DNA from: a bacterium | GTDB lineage: Bacteria; Cyanobacteriota; Vampirovibrionia; Gastranaerophilales; Gastranaerophilaceae | Assembly: GCA_017941035.1 (NCBI GenBank) | Contig: JAGAXG010000002.1 | Span: 1-64,000, forward strand | Direction: 5' to 3' | Length of the DNA stretch: 64,000 nt | Shown: piece by piece, positions 43,317 through 52,408 of the stretch | Position numbering within the stretch: position 1 is the stretch's first letter | Layout: each line of letters opens with the position of its first letter | Notes under the pieces: model-generated | The model's input: the letters and a program-made list of their open reading frames with translations, nothing else | What the model was told of the DNA's origin: nothing | Database searches by the model: none | Made by a program: the position numbers and the translations under genes

Positions 43317-45031
43317 TATTTTTTGTCCTCTTTATCGTCATAATCATTAGCAATAGAGTTTAGTAATGTTTCAGTTTCGACCATATGCTCGCCTAACAGG
43401 CAGGCAATTTCCTGAACTATTGAAATATTTTTAGAAATTACTTCACGTGCTTTTTCGGAAATTTTTTCACGAGTTGTTTCTGTTTGAGTAACATCAGTTA
43501 TTACAGCTCCGACAATTTCGTTTTGCTCAATTGTGAAGGCATTAATATCATACAATCTGTCTTTTACAGGAAAATGTTCTTTGTGAAGATCTTTACCTGT
43601 TTTTAGAATTGTTTCAAAAATTTCAGGGAAATCAATAATTCTATCTAACGAAGCGCCTGTCATTCCATCAGGCCTTGATTTAAATACATCATACATTTCA
43701 CCGGTAAACATTTTCATAAAACTGTCATTTGCTTCAAGAATTTTCATATCTTGATCAACCATTACGATAGCTGAAGGCATACAACGAAGCATCGCAGCAG
43801 CTTTTCTCATTGCAATTTTTCTCATATATGATACGCACATTGATGTTTCCGCAACTCCGTCTAACAATGCAACAGCAAGTTCTCTGCAAGAAGAATATCC
43901 GCATCCGCCACAATTTAATTCATCTTCTTCTGAATGTTTCCCGATTTTTTTAAGTGCGTTTTGAATTTCTTCAAGAGAGTATTTTGAAGATGAAACACTT
44001 TTTGGAGAATAATCGCATTCTACAACTGTTTTTGCTTTTGTCGGAATTGAATCTCGAACTTTTACTTTAAACATAACATCAGAAATTGAACGGATACTTG
44101 CTTTTTTTGAAGCTATACAAGGACCTGTTATGCACCCTGATTCGCATGCTAATGCTTCCACAAATACAGGCATGGAAAGTTTTTCAGGGTCAAGATTTTC
44201 TAATGCTTTTTCAAAAGCTGATATTGTACAAATTTCCATAAGTTGAACTTCAGGTTTAATTCCAATTTTTCGTATAGTTTCGTTCATCCCGCCGTTTATA
44301 GGGTATAGAGTTCCTTCGTACGCGCTGTATGGAACAAATTCAAAATCATTTTCTTTTTTTATTTCTGAAATATCGCCAATTTCATCTGATATCCAATATT
44401 TTAATTCTTCAAATGTTATAGATGCATCAATCAATCCATCATTCTCATCTGCTTCATTTTTCTTACCGATACATGGTCCTATAAATACAACTGCTATATC
44501 ATTTCCATAGAGGTCTTTAAGCATTCTGGCATGAGTTTTTGCAGGAGAACCTATTGGGGTTATGTATTGTGAAAATTCAGGTTTGTAAAGCCTTATATAA
44601 TCTACAATTACGGGACATGCACTTGAAATAAGTAAACCTTTCTCCATATTGTTTAAAACTTCTGCATCATGTATTGAAACTTCTTGAGCGCCAATTGCTG
44701 TTTCTGAAACGTCTTTAAATCCCAAACGTTTTAGTATCGCAATCATTTTTTTTGCAGAATTTTCAAAAACAGAACGCCAAGATGGTGCTAAAGATACATA
44801 TACATCTTTTTTCGCAATAAGAAAATTTTTGACCGTTTCTAAATCTGAACGAACACATTTTGCATTGGTCGGACAAACTTGAACGCAATGTCCGCAAGAA
44901 ATACATCTTTCAGGAATTACTGATGCATGGTCATTTTCAATTTTTATTGCTTTAACAGGACAGTGACGAACGCACTTGTAACAGTCTTTGCATTCATTTG
45001 TTAAAGTATAGACAGGATGCTGTTTATTCAT
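43316..45031 (-). CDS. Sensory [FeFe] hydrogenase with PAS domain (HydS-like)
   Basis: The 571-residue protein has a two-cluster ferredoxin start (CKDCYKCVRHCPVKA and CISCGHCVQVCPTNA), an H-cluster domain (about 70-340) with atypical motifs SSACPVIVDYI, IGPCIGKKNEA and ALACESGCITGPC, and an Fe-S domain CGGCGYSSCREL (about 374-385). A PAS domain (about 410-510) and a helical tail follow. This order is that of sensory group C hydrogenases, which signal rather than turn over hydrogen quickly. The neighbouring SpoIIE phosphatase fits subgroup C3 as I recall the HydDB scheme. An AGGGG site precedes the ATG. Confidence 0.85.
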   Translation of the reverse strand: MNKQHPVYTLTNECKDCYKCVRHCPVKAIKIENDHASVIPERCISCGHCVQVCPTNAKCVRSDLETVKNFLIAKKDVYVSLAPSWRSVFENSAKKMIAILKRLGFKDVSETAIGAQEVSIHDAEVLNNMEKGLLISSACPVIVDYIRLYKPEFSQYITPIGSPAKTHARMLKDLYGNDIAVVFIGPCIGKKNEADENDGLIDASITFEELKYWISDEIGDISEIKKENDFEFVPYSAYEGTLYPINGGMNETIRKIGIKPEVQLMEICTISAFEKALENLDPEKLSMPVFVEALACESGCITGPCIASKKASIRSISDVMFKVKVRDSIPTKAKTVVECDYSPKSVSSSKYSLEEIQNALKKIGKHSEEDELNCGGCGYSSCRELAVALLDGVAETSMCVSYMRKIAMRKAAAMLRCMPSAIVMVDQDMKILEANDSFMKMFTGEMYDVFKSRPDGMTGASLDRIIDFPEIFETILKTGKDLHKEHFPVKDRLYDINAFTIEQNEIVGAVITDVTQTETTREKISEKAREVISKNISIVQEIACLLGEHMVETETLLNSIANDYDDKEDKK

Positions 45032-45078
45032 TTTCTTAACCCCTAACTGTAATTCTTTTTCTTAAGAGAATTATAAGA

Positions 45079-45315
45079 CTATTTTAGACTTTCAAGAATA
45101 TTTTTCAACTTTTCTTCATCAACTTCATTATAATTTTTATTATTGACGAATATGTGCGGGCCATCTTCGCAATTGTTCTCACAATGAGCACCGACAAGAT
45201 CAATTTCTGCTTCCAAGTTATTTTCTTTTATATAATTTTCTATATAATTAAGATTTGTGAGATTGCCTCTGGCAAAACAAGAACTACCCATACAAACTTT
45301 TATATTGTGTTTCAT
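45079..45315 (-). CDS. Thioredoxin-like [2Fe-2S] ferredoxin
   Basis: The 78-residue protein has VCMGSSCFARGN (cysteines five apart) and LVGAHCENNCEDGPHIFVN, the four-cysteine pattern of NuoE-type ferredoxins. It is the first gene of the hydrogen-sensing operon, 48 bases before the sensory hydrogenase, and probably exchanges electrons with it. I chose the ATG at 45315 because GAGGA lies just upstream; the frame is open to 45378 without a better site. Confidence 0.82.
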   Translation of the reverse strand: MKHNIKVCMGSSCFARGNLTNLNYIENYIKENNLEAEIDLVGAHCENNCEDGPHIFVNNKNYNEVDEEKLKNILESLK

Positions 45316-45549
45316 TTCTTCCTCATACCTTTGGGGTGTAACCACAAATATTTTATTATGAGAAAAATAAAAAGGCAATGGGTTTATTTTCCATGCTCTT
45401 AAAATTGATAAGGATATATTTTTAATATGTTAGAAACCTATAAATATTGACAAAATTAACGTATAATTTACACCAATTGTTAAGTGCCGAAAGTTCAATA
45501 AAATCAACTATTTTACAAATATCATCCTTACTCGCATTATTAGTCTAAC

Positions 45550-45577
45550 TTGAAATTTTAAATTTTTGTAATATAAT
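45550..45577 (+). promoter_or_regulatory. Promoter TTGAAA-N16-TATAAT
   Basis: TTGAAA at 45550-45555 and TATAAT at 45572-45577 are 16 bases apart and predict a 90-base leader before the TTG start at 45675. The remaining part of 45316-45674 holds no supported gene; a TTGACA (45447) and TATAAT (45462) pair there is only nine bases apart and was not accepted. Confidence 0.65.
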
Positions 45578-45674
45578 GACTATATAAACAATTCAAAAAA
45601 ACGAAAACTTACTAACAATAAGTGTAAAAAAGTAGTTTTTGCGAATTTTCAATTTACAACTAGAGGATTCTATT

Positions 45675-46325
45675 TTGAAAAAATTGTTACTATTTACTAT
45701 GGCACTGGTGTGTATGTTTTTTGCACAGGTGCAAGCTGCAAATGTTGATACTGTTAAAGCAGCAATAGTAAAACATTCTATCGAAATGGGTGTAGATCCG
45801 GCGATTACATTGAGTATTGCCAAAGCAGAATCAGGTTACAAACACGAAGTAAGAAGCGCTCATGGTGCAGTGGGTGTATTTCAGCTTATGCCTTCAACGG
45901 CAAGAAGAATGGGATTAAATCCGTATTCTCTTGATGATAATATTAAAGGCGGTGTTATGTATTACAAATCTATGTATCAAATGTTTGGTAAAATGGAATT
46001 GGCAGTGGCCGCTTATAATGCAGGTCCTGCAGTGGTTAAACGCTACAATGCAGTTCCTCCTTATAGAGAAACAAAAAGATTTGTCTCAAATATAATGTCT
46101 GATTATTATTATTTGAAAGCTCATACTGACCCTGCTGTTATTGCGTACAAAAATGCTCAGAAAAAATCTGTACAAATTGCTAAAAAGCTTGATGCACCGG
46201 CTTCTCCTGAGTTACCAAAAGCACTTGGAGAAAATAGTAAAGTTGTAGCGAATGCACCGGCCCCTTCTAAAAAAGGTGCACCTGTTCCTGTTTCAAAAAT
46301 TGAACAGTCAAGTATAGAAATGTAA
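45675..46325 (+). CDS. Lytic transglycosylase (SLT domain), secreted
   Basis: The protein has a signal peptide (KKLLLFTMALVCMFFAQVQA, with cleavage after AQA or VQA), then an SLT goose-lysozyme-type domain (about 30-150). Catalytic E lies in SIAKAESGYKHEV, and SAHGAVGVFQLMPSTARRMG and AVAAYNAGPAVVKRY complete the signature. It cuts murein glycan strands in the periplasm. The start is a TTG at 45675 with AGAGGA eight bases upstream; the longer open frame from 45639 would bury the signal peptide. The tail is rich in proline and lysine and may be a linker. A terminator follows. Confidence 0.88.
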   Translation: MKKLLLFTMALVCMFFAQVQAANVDTVKAAIVKHSIEMGVDPAITLSIAKAESGYKHEVRSAHGAVGVFQLMPSTARRMGLNPYSLDDNIKGGVMYYKSMYQMFGKMELAVAAYNAGPAVVKRYNAVPPYRETKRFVSNIMSDYYYLKAHTDPAVIAYKNAQKKSVQIAKKLDAPASPELPKALGENSKVVANAPAPSKKGAPVPVSKIEQSSIEM

Positions 46326-46342
46326 GGATTTAAAATTAAAAA

Positions 46343-46374
46343 AAAGACAGCTTTATAAAAGCTGTCTTTTTTTG
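46343..46374 (+). terminator. Intrinsic terminator
   Basis: AAAGACAGCTTT pairs with AAAGCTGTCTTT across a short loop and is followed by a T-run. It ends the transglycosylase transcript and can also serve the minus-strand small gene. Confidence 0.85.
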
Positions 46375-46417
46375 TTCTTCCTTTTCCTAATTTTTAATTT
46401 CCAACGTATTTATGTTT

Positions 46418-46594
46418 TTATGCAATAAAGTTTGTTCCGAATCTATTTGCACCATGGAAAAATGATTGTTTCATCATTTGACTTAAAGTTTTTTTTACAA
46501 CCTTTTTATTGTTTAAATCAATGTCATGCAAGCCTTCGGAAGTATTTTTATATGTTTTAGTAACTGCATCAGAAAATAATAGCAATGTAGCCAT
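46418..46594 (-). CDS. Small hypothetical protein
   Basis: This 58-residue frame begins MATLLLFSDAVTKTYKNTSE and ends FFHGANRFGTNFIA, with a basic middle (LNNKKVVKKTLSQMMKQS). GAGAGGAT lies seven bases before the ATG, which supports it as a real gene. I do not recognise a family, and neither a signal peptide nor membrane segment is clear. It is flanked by a terminator on one side and a divergent promoter region on the other. Confidence 0.55.
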   Translation of the reverse strand: MATLLLFSDAVTKTYKNTSEGLHDIDLNNKKVVKKTLSQMMKQSFFHGANRFGTNFIA

Positions 46595-46769
46595 TTGTTT
46601 ATCCTCTCTTCTTTAAAATTTCTTTTTCTTTATTTATCTCTTACATCTATATAAAAACTTCCTTTAAAAAAATATTGACTTTTTATATTCAATTTATATA
46701 TTTTTTGTTACAAAAGTTAACATTGTCCTTAAAAAAAGCTTTATGATATACTTACAAAAAGGGGAAAAT

Positions 46770-47765
46770 ATGCACAATATTACTTTAATTAATGGTGACG
46801 GAATTGGTCCTGAGATTTGTGAAAGTGTTTTAAAAATAATTAAATCAAGTGGACTTGAAATAAATTGGGATATTCAAACAGCAGGTGCTGATGTTATAGA
46901 ACAAGAAGGAACACCTTTACCTGAACGAGTTTTGGATTCTATAAGAAAAAACAAAATTGCTTTAAAAGCGCCTGTTACTACACCTATTGGAAAAGGATTT
47001 CGTTCTGTAAATGTTCAGTTACGAAAAGCGCTTGATTTGTATGCAAATCTTCGCCCATGTAGAAATCTTGTTGGAGTGGAAACAAGATTTAAAAATGTTG
47101 ATTTGGTTGTTGTTCGTGAAAATACTGAGGATTTATATGCGGGAGTAGAGGAAAAAATTGATGAAAACACTGCTCATAGTATAAAAATTATTACAAGAGA
47201 AGCCTCAGAGCGCATATGTCGTTTTGCTTTTGATTATGCACTGAAGAATAATCGAAAAGAAGTTTGTGTTGTAACAAAGGCAAATATTATGAAATTATCT
47301 GACGGATTATTTCTAGAATCTTATCGTAATGTAGCAAATGAATATTCATCAATAAAAACGAGAGAAATTCTTGTTGATAATCTTTGTATGCAGTTAGTTC
47401 AAGATCCTTCAAGATTTGATGTTTTAGTTTTACCAAATTTATATGGAGATATAGTTTCTGATTTAACAGCCGGTTTAATTGGGGGATTAGGTGTAGCACA
47501 AGGGGCAAATATCGGGAAACATTATGCTGTATTTGAGCCTGTACATGGTTCTGCTCCTGATATTAAAGGACAAAATAAAGCAAATCCGACAGCGCTTTTA
47601 TTATCTGCAATTGAAATGCTTAAATATATAGGTGAAAACTCTTATGCCAAGCGTATAGAAGCTGCACTGTTTAAAACGCTTGCGAATGGTTATAAAACTG
47701 CTGATTTAGGTGGAAATTTATCAACAACAGAATTTACACAGAATATTATTTTAAATCTTAAATAG
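46770..47765 (+). CDS. NAD-dependent isocitrate dehydrogenase family
   Basis: The 331-residue enzyme belongs to the isocitrate/isopropylmalate dehydrogenase family: [10 protein letters not shown] (about 6-15), [19 protein letters not shown] (about 82-100, a serine-containing substrate loop of isocitrate rather than isopropylmalate type), [15 protein letters not shown] (about 112-126), the catalytic [12 protein letters not shown] and [20 protein letters not shown]. The coenzyme region [18 protein letters not shown] indicates NAD. I chose the ATG at 46770 because AAAGGGG precedes it. It likely feeds 2-oxoglutarate for glutamate synthesis; homoisocitrate dehydrogenase is a weaker alternative. 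Confidence 0.88.
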   Translation: MHNITLINGDGIGPEICESVLKIIKSSGLEINWDIQTAGADVIEQEGTPLPERVLDSIRKNKIALKAPVTTPIGKGFRSVNVQLRKALDLYANLRPCRNLVGVETRFKNVDLVVVRENTEDLYAGVEEKIDENTAHSIKIITREASERICRFAFDYALKNNRKEVCVVTKANIMKLSDGLFLESYRNVANEYSSIKTREILVDNLCMQLVQDPSRFDVLVLPNLYGDIVSDLTAGLIGGLGVAQGANIGKHYAVFEPVHGSAPDIKGQNKANPTALLLSAIEMLKYIGENSYAKRIEAALFKTLANGYKTADLGGNLSTTEFTQNIILNLK

Positions 47766-47989
47766 GTAGATTCCTTACGAAAACTTAAAACATAGTTTAT
47801 AATAAGAATACAGAGGAATTAACTGAATAAAAGGAAATAGAACTATTATAAAACGCAGTCACAGAGTCAATTTCTTGGGGGTATTTTTAGTTAATCTCCT
47901 TCAATCAGGTATAAGAATGTATTACAACGGCTTTGTCATTACTAGCGCGAAGCGCGTAGTGATCTTACAGTTATGCAATTAAATAATCC
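47766..47989. other. Intergenic region with hairpin, no supported gene
   Basis: No gene is supported. A strong inverted repeat, ACTAGCGCG / CGCGTAGT around 47941-47960, stands out for its GC content in an AT-rich context and may be part of decayed mobile DNA. Confidence 0.5.
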
Positions 47990-48116
47990 ATGTTAGAAGG
48001 GTAAACGAGTTGCTTTCACTTTAGCTGAAACATTGATTTCTCTTGTCATAATTGGGATAGTATCAGCGTTGACACTACCAACTTTGCTGACGGAAGAAAT
48101 GACGGACTTGCAATAA
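47990..48116 (+). pseudogene. Prepilin (type IV pilin-like) N-terminal remnant
   Basis: After an ATG at 47990 and a frameshift within the first four codons, the sequence reads KGKRVAFTLAETLISLVIIG and continues IVSALTLPTLL, the cleavage site and hydrophobic helix of a type IV pilin or pseudopilin. It ends at a TAA (48114) without the globular domain. The start frame and the pilin frame differ by one base, and the 3' end merges into a different reading frame, so this is a broken gene. Confidence 0.7.
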
Positions 48117-48437
48117 AAGACATTCAGAAAAAAGTCGATATTGTTATGGGTTTTCGTGATAGTCAGGGCAGACTAACCGACAAATCAAAGAAACTCATTG
48201 AATCAAGCAAAACACCCCGAAATCGGATTTGAGATGTATCAAAATATAACAAAATATATCGCAAATCCTTATAAGCAATTTCCAAGAGGAAATCAATTAA
48301 TAACATTCTTCAAAAAGAATAATGAAGTATATAAACTTATAATCAAAACAACTAAAGATAAATCAATAAATTATTTTAATTCACTTCATATAAGTGATTT
48401 TGACGATATGCAAAATTATATAAATAATAAACGATAG
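48080..48437 (+). pseudogene. Frameshifted C-terminal domain, possibly toxin-like
   Basis: From 48080 a second frame reads NFADGRNDGLAIKDIQKKVD, then GFRDSQGRLTDKSKKLIES, then a one-base shift leads to the frame open from 48198 (HPEIGFEMYQNITKY, QFPRGNQLITFFKKNNEVYK, and NYFNSLHISDFDDMQNYI). Joined, these look like a single small basic domain of a kind found at the ends of secreted or phage toxins, but I cannot name the family. It overlaps the pilin remnant at its 5' end, which suggests that two genes were fused by a deletion. Confidence 0.45.
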
Positions 48438-48587
48438 TTTGAAAAGAGGACTCAAACTATCCCTCTGTCGCTAATTAGTGCTGCGGTGTCGAGATTTACC
48501 GTATCAAACTATCAATTATATTATTTACTATTTTTCAGCAAATTTCAACCCCATATTAAGAATTTTTGAGTTATCCGGTTTTCCCGG

Positions 48588-48766
48588 ATAGTTGGTATTT
48601 ACACATAGCGACTTGCGAGCAGAGAGTGCATACTCGTTTAACGCGAGCAACCAAGCAAATGCACAGGATGGCGGCGGTAATGACATCCAAAAACAGTTTG
48701 ATGACCTTAACGCAAAGTTTGAAACTTTGCTAAAATTTTTTCTAATTTTATTAGATCTCAAATAAA
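48588..48766 (+). pseudogene. Gene fragment
   Basis: A plus-strand frame opening at a TTG reads SDLRAESAYSFNASNQANAQ, then DGGGNDIQKQFDDLNAKFET, a protein-like sequence, then runs into the converging TPR gene. No ribosome site or family is visible. Together with the preceding two remnants it marks this 1-kb patch as a graveyard of one or more secreted or pilin-type genes. Confidence 0.35.
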
Positions 48767-50418
48767 CTGTGAAGGCGCGATTGAATATCTTCTTCTTCAA
48801 GTTCATTTGTTAATTTATTTAAATCAATTGCCATTTGGTAATAGTGTGCGGCATCATTTGTAAAGCCCATTTGTTGGCTTGCCCTCCCTGCATTGAAATA
48901 TGCAAGAGTATAATTAGGATTTAATGAAATTGCTTCCTCAAAATATTCTAAAGCTTCTTGTGCATCAGCAAGTCCGTCAAGGTACAAAATTCCCAAATTA
49001 TTTTGCGAAAAAGCATTCTGCGGGTCTAGCTCAACAGCCTTGTGGTAAGCTACAAGGGCTTCTTCGAGATAATCTTTTTCCCATAAGGCAATCCCAAGTT
49101 TTGAATATCCGCGTGCTGTATCAGGTTCAAGGGTAACGGCATCACAGTATGAATGAATAGCTTTATCTAAATCATAATCTGCCATATAAATATCGCCAAG
49201 TGCAATATACAAATCGTAATTTTTAGGATCAAGAATTATTCCTGCCTGATAAGTTGAAACGGCAGCTTCAAGATTCCCTTTGTTCCCTGCATATATTGCC
49301 CCAAGTGCCTGACAAACTATTGATGTCCATTCAGCATCTGGGTTTATAGCAATTGCTTTTTGATAATGTTCGATGGCATCATCATAAAGTTCTGCTTTTG
49401 CATAAGCATATCCTAATGAGTTGTTAAAGAATGGATTTTCAGGTTCTTTTTCAACTGCAAGTTTAAAGGCGCTTATAGAATTTAATTTATCTTCTTTATT
49501 CATATAAAGATGCCCCAGTTCATAGTAAATTTGAGCTGTATCAATATCAAATTCTAAAAGTTTTTCATAGCAATCAATAGCTTCATCGCTATTTTCAGGG
49601 TAATAGTTTTGTAAAATTGTAGCCAATTTAACCAATACATTACGATTGAGCGGATTAGATTCAATAACTTTTCTGTAATATGATACAGTTTCATCCATAT
49701 CTTTGTTTTTAAAAGACAGATTCCCAAGTTTGTCGTAAAAATATTCACAGCTGATATTTTTTTCTATTGCAGATTTGTAAACTTTTTCCGCAGAATCAAA
49801 CATTTTGAATTTTTCAAGGAATTTCCCGACTGTATTGTATGAAAAAATAGAAATGTCATTTGCCATGTTTTTATAAAACATTTTAATTGTAGATCTATCC
49901 CAAGCAAGCATGACACTGCCTGAAAGAAAATAATACATAAATTCTACATAATCTTTTAAAGTTACATCATTATTATTTATTCTTTGTAAAATCGATTGAG
50001 ATAAAATCATTCTTGCTCTACCTGAATTTAAGCCGCTAATATGTATTGCGGATTTATATTCACATTCTGCAGATTTATAATCTTGAGCAAGTTGATAAAA
50101 ATATCCGGTATATAAATGTGCATTTGTATTATACGGAGAAAGTGAAATTGCTGTTTGGCATTGTTCAATTGCTCCGTGAACAGATATTTGCCCTTGTTCC
50201 CACATTAGCGAAGCAAGACGGTAATAACTTTCAGGTATTGTAGGATCGTATTTGACTGCGTCAATATAATTGTCAATTGCTTCTTGCAAATCTGTATTCA
50301 TTTGTCCAATTAAATATTTTTCATGTGCAAGTCTAGCCTTTTCTAAATAATCCTGTGCTTTTTCCTTATTTTTAGGGTTAACTGCCTCTATCATAGGCAT
50401 TAAAACTTGTTCTGACAT
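48751..50418 (-). CDS. Tetratricopeptide-repeat protein
   Basis: The 555-residue protein is built from about a dozen TPR units of 34 residues, for example AIDCYEKLLEFDIDTAQIYY, AIEHYQKAIAINPDAEW, AIHSYCDAVTLEPDTARGY, ALVAYHKAVELDPQNAFSQN and ALEYFEEAISLNPNYTLAY. Such solenoids are scaffolds for protein complexes. No signal peptide, membrane segment or enzymatic domain is seen, so the partner is unknown. GGAG lies upstream of the ATG at 50418. Its 3' end touches the broken-gene patch. Confidence 0.88.
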   Translation of the reverse strand: MSEQVLMPMIEAVNPKNKEKAQDYLEKARLAHEKYLIGQMNTDLQEAIDNYIDAVKYDPTIPESYYRLASLMWEQGQISVHGAIEQCQTAISLSPYNTNAHLYTGYFYQLAQDYKSAECEYKSAIHISGLNSGRARMILSQSILQRINNNDVTLKDYVEFMYYFLSGSVMLAWDRSTIKMFYKNMANDISIFSYNTVGKFLEKFKMFDSAEKVYKSAIEKNISCEYFYDKLGNLSFKNKDMDETVSYYRKVIESNPLNRNVLVKLATILQNYYPENSDEAIDCYEKLLEFDIDTAQIYYELGHLYMNKEDKLNSISAFKLAVEKEPENPFFNNSLGYAYAKAELYDDAIEHYQKAIAINPDAEWTSIVCQALGAIYAGNKGNLEAAVSTYQAGIILDPKNYDLYIALGDIYMADYDLDKAIHSYCDAVTLEPDTARGYSKLGIALWEKDYLEEALVAYHKAVELDPQNAFSQNNLGILYLDGLADAQEALEYFEEAISLNPNYTLAYFNAGRASQQMGFTNDAAHYYQMAIDLNKLTNELEEEDIQSRLHSLFEI

Positions 50419-50520
50419 TTTGAAGCTCCAATATACTATAAATGTACATGTTATGTCGGAAGTTAATTTTTGAACTTTAGCAGCATGGATAAATTCTCAT
50501 ACATATAGAGGATATAAAAT

Positions 50521-50545
50521 AAGCTCAGGTATTAAACCTGAGCTT
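50521..50545 (-). terminator. Terminator of the Bax-inhibitor-like gene
   Basis: AAGCTCAGG pairs with CCTGAGCTT across a seven-base loop, and on the minus strand a T-rich tract follows. Confidence 0.75.
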
Positions 50546-50566
50546 GCAAATATTTAGTATTTTGAA

Positions 50567-51313
50567 TTATCTTCTGCTTTGCATCTTAGCAAGTAATTTC
50601 AAAATTTCGATATATAGCCATACAATTGTGACCATAAGAGAAAATCCACCGTACCATTCAAAATAATCAGGTACTTGTCCTGAAAAGTTTTCTATAAAAT
50701 CGAAATCAACAATTAAATTAAACGCTGCAATTGCAACAATTATAACACTTATACCAATTCCGAACGGAGTATTAGAAAATAATCCTGGAATGACCATTCC
50801 GAAAAATCCTAAAATAAATTGGAGAATGTAAACACCTGCAATCGCAAATGTCGAAATAAATATTACTTTTCTGAATTTATCAGTACATTTAATTATTTTA
50901 GTTGTATATAAAAAATACATTCCTCCAATGGTTAAAATAGTTGCAAGCATTGCTTGTGGAACAATCCCTGGGAAAGAAGTATTTACAACGGCTGAAATAC
51001 CCCCTAAGAACAACCCTTCAAACAATGCATAAATAGATGTTGTAACTGCTAAATACTTGTTTTTTGGGGCAAAACAGATAATCATCGCCATAATAAAACC
51101 GCAAATTGCTCCAACAGTCATTAACATCGATGCCTTATCAACAAATCCTGCTCCTTGCAATGACCAAGTATACCCAAAAGTCAAAGCCATTAATAATGCC
51201 AAAATACAAGTTTTCCCAAGTGTCCCTGAAGTGGTCATAGACTTTTCAAGTCCCATTCCTCCTGTGCCCAAATCTTTCGTAAAGACTTCTTCTCTCAAAG
51301 TCGGATTAGACAT
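50567..51313 (-). CDS. Bax inhibitor-1/YccA-family membrane protein
   Basis: The 248-residue protein has a short polar N-terminus and seven hydrophobic segments (from about 33 to 240). The family is suggested by AGVYILQFILGFFGM and by the acidic C-terminal motif FNLIVDFDFIENF (about 190-202), which holds the conserved aspartates of the TMBIM/YccA proton-calcium leak channels. It ends WLYIEILKLLAKMQSRR. It probably acts in the inner membrane; the physiological role of bacterial members is not settled. AAGGAGG precedes the ATG. Confidence 0.85.
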   Translation of the reverse strand: MSNPTLREEVFTKDLGTGGMGLEKSMTTSGTLGKTCILALLMALTFGYTWSLQGAGFVDKASMLMTVGAICGFIMAMIICFAPKNKYLAVTTSIYALFEGLFLGGISAVVNTSFPGIVPQAMLATILTIGGMYFLYTTKIIKCTDKFRKVIFISTFAIAGVYILQFILGFFGMVIPGLFSNTPFGIGISVIIVAIAAFNLIVDFDFIENFSGQVPDYFEWYGGFSLMVTIVWLYIEILKLLAKMQSRR

Positions 51314-51472
51314 AATAACCTCCTTAAATTTTTAATATGACACAATAATATTATACCATGTTGGTTTTAAAATTCAATTGTATAAATTAGGCTTTTGTAA
51401 TTTTTACTTATGCCAATATGAAATTTGAATGAATTTTAAGTTTTTTATCAAAGATGAGAATTAATCAACAAG

Positions 51473-52159
51473 CTATTTTGATAATAAATCGCTTAATTCA
51501 ATATATACAGGAGTATCTAGTTTAAATGAAATAGTGCTTCCAGCCCTTAACTTATAATTCAATCCTTTTGCCATTGAACTTATTAAAAGTCCAAACCCTC
51601 TACAAGTTCTTGGAACTACAACTAAACCAACAACGCTTACGGATTCAATGGCAATTACGGCAACACTCAATATTGAAAAAGTTACAAGTCCAATGCTGGC
51701 AGGAATCACTCTTAAGGCATTTAAAAACTGAGAAGACTTTAAATCACTTCCATTTTTAGGTTCCATTCTTACAGTATATATTTGTCCATTTGGGAATATT
51801 ATCTTATCAATAATAATATACCCTCTTGCCCTTTTAAACACAGGCTGACTTTTCTTAATTTTTACAAATTTACCTGCGAAGCGTGTATGTTCCGGTAAAA
51901 TAACTCCATTCGAGGCTTCCACCTTTGAAATTAAACTAAAAAATATTTCATCATTTGGATTTGTTTCGTTTATATCCAAATCTGACTCTAACTCAAGAAC
52001 ATAATTAGTTTTTGGATTCAAATAGATTTTTTCATCTTCTACTGTTGCCGTCAAAACAGTTGAATCTTGTTCTGGAGTTTCATATAATTCAGCAAATATA
52101 GGTTCAACTGTAAGCAAATTTACCAATAAAATTAATATAATTAATACAAACTTTTTCAT
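51473..52159 (-). CDS. Secreted or membrane-anchored hypothetical protein
   Basis: The 228-residue protein starts with a signal peptide (KKFVLIILILLVNLLTVEPIFA) and continues as a beta-rich domain (about 25-135) with IYLNPKTNYVLELESDLDIN, GVILPEHTRFAGKFVKIKKS and IIIDKIIFPNGQIYTVRMEP. A hydrophobic region (about 148-175) and a terminal stretch AGSTISFKLDTPVYIEL follow. It reads like a periplasmic or outer-envelope protein, but I do not recognise it. GGAAAAG precedes the ATG. Confidence 0.65.
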   Translation of the reverse strand: MKKFVLIILILLVNLLTVEPIFAELYETPEQDSTVLTATVEDEKIYLNPKTNYVLELESDLDINETNPNDEIFFSLISKVEASNGVILPEHTRFAGKFVKIKKSQPVFKRARGYIIIDKIIFPNGQIYTVRMEPKNGSDLKSSQFLNALRVIPASIGLVTFSILSVAVIAIESVSVVGLVVVPRTCRGFGLLISSMAKGLNYKLRAGSTISFKLDTPVYIELSDLLSK

Positions 52160-52336
52160 TTCACTTTTCCAAAATATAATAATTACGGTTAAATAATATA
52201 AAAAAAAATAAAAAATGTAAAGTTTAATAATGTATATTAGTACGTAAGAAAATTAACTTAATAAAAAGTACTTTACAATAAAAATTTTTATGTTTATAAT
52301 GATAGTGTGAGTCAAGATAAATTTGACTTGAGATAA

Positions 52337-52408
52337 TCCTCAGTAGCTCAATGGCGGAGCATTCGACTGTTAATCGAAGGGTTGCTGGTTCGAGTCCAGC
52401 CTGGGGAG
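52337..52408 (+). tRNA. tRNA-Asn (anticodon GTT)
   Basis: A full cloverleaf is present: acceptor stem TCCTCAG / CTGGGGA with one G-T pair, D-arm GCTC / GAGC, an anticodon arm with loop CTGTTAA giving GTT, and a T-arm around GGTTCGAGTCC. No CCA is encoded. It is 72 bases long. GTT is one of the four GUN anticodons that QueH-dependent queuosine modifies. The 3' end is the apparent insertion site of the element to its right. Confidence 0.95.

Noticed and set aside
45447-45467. TTGACA followed by TATAAT as a promoter
   Set aside because: The boxes are only nine bases apart, too close for sigma70; the TTGAAA/TATAAT pair at 45550-45577 fits better.
48528-48806. 92-residue minus-strand frame starting MNLKKKIFNRAF
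   Set aside because: It overlaps the end of the TPR gene and a plus-strand fragment with a more protein-like composition.
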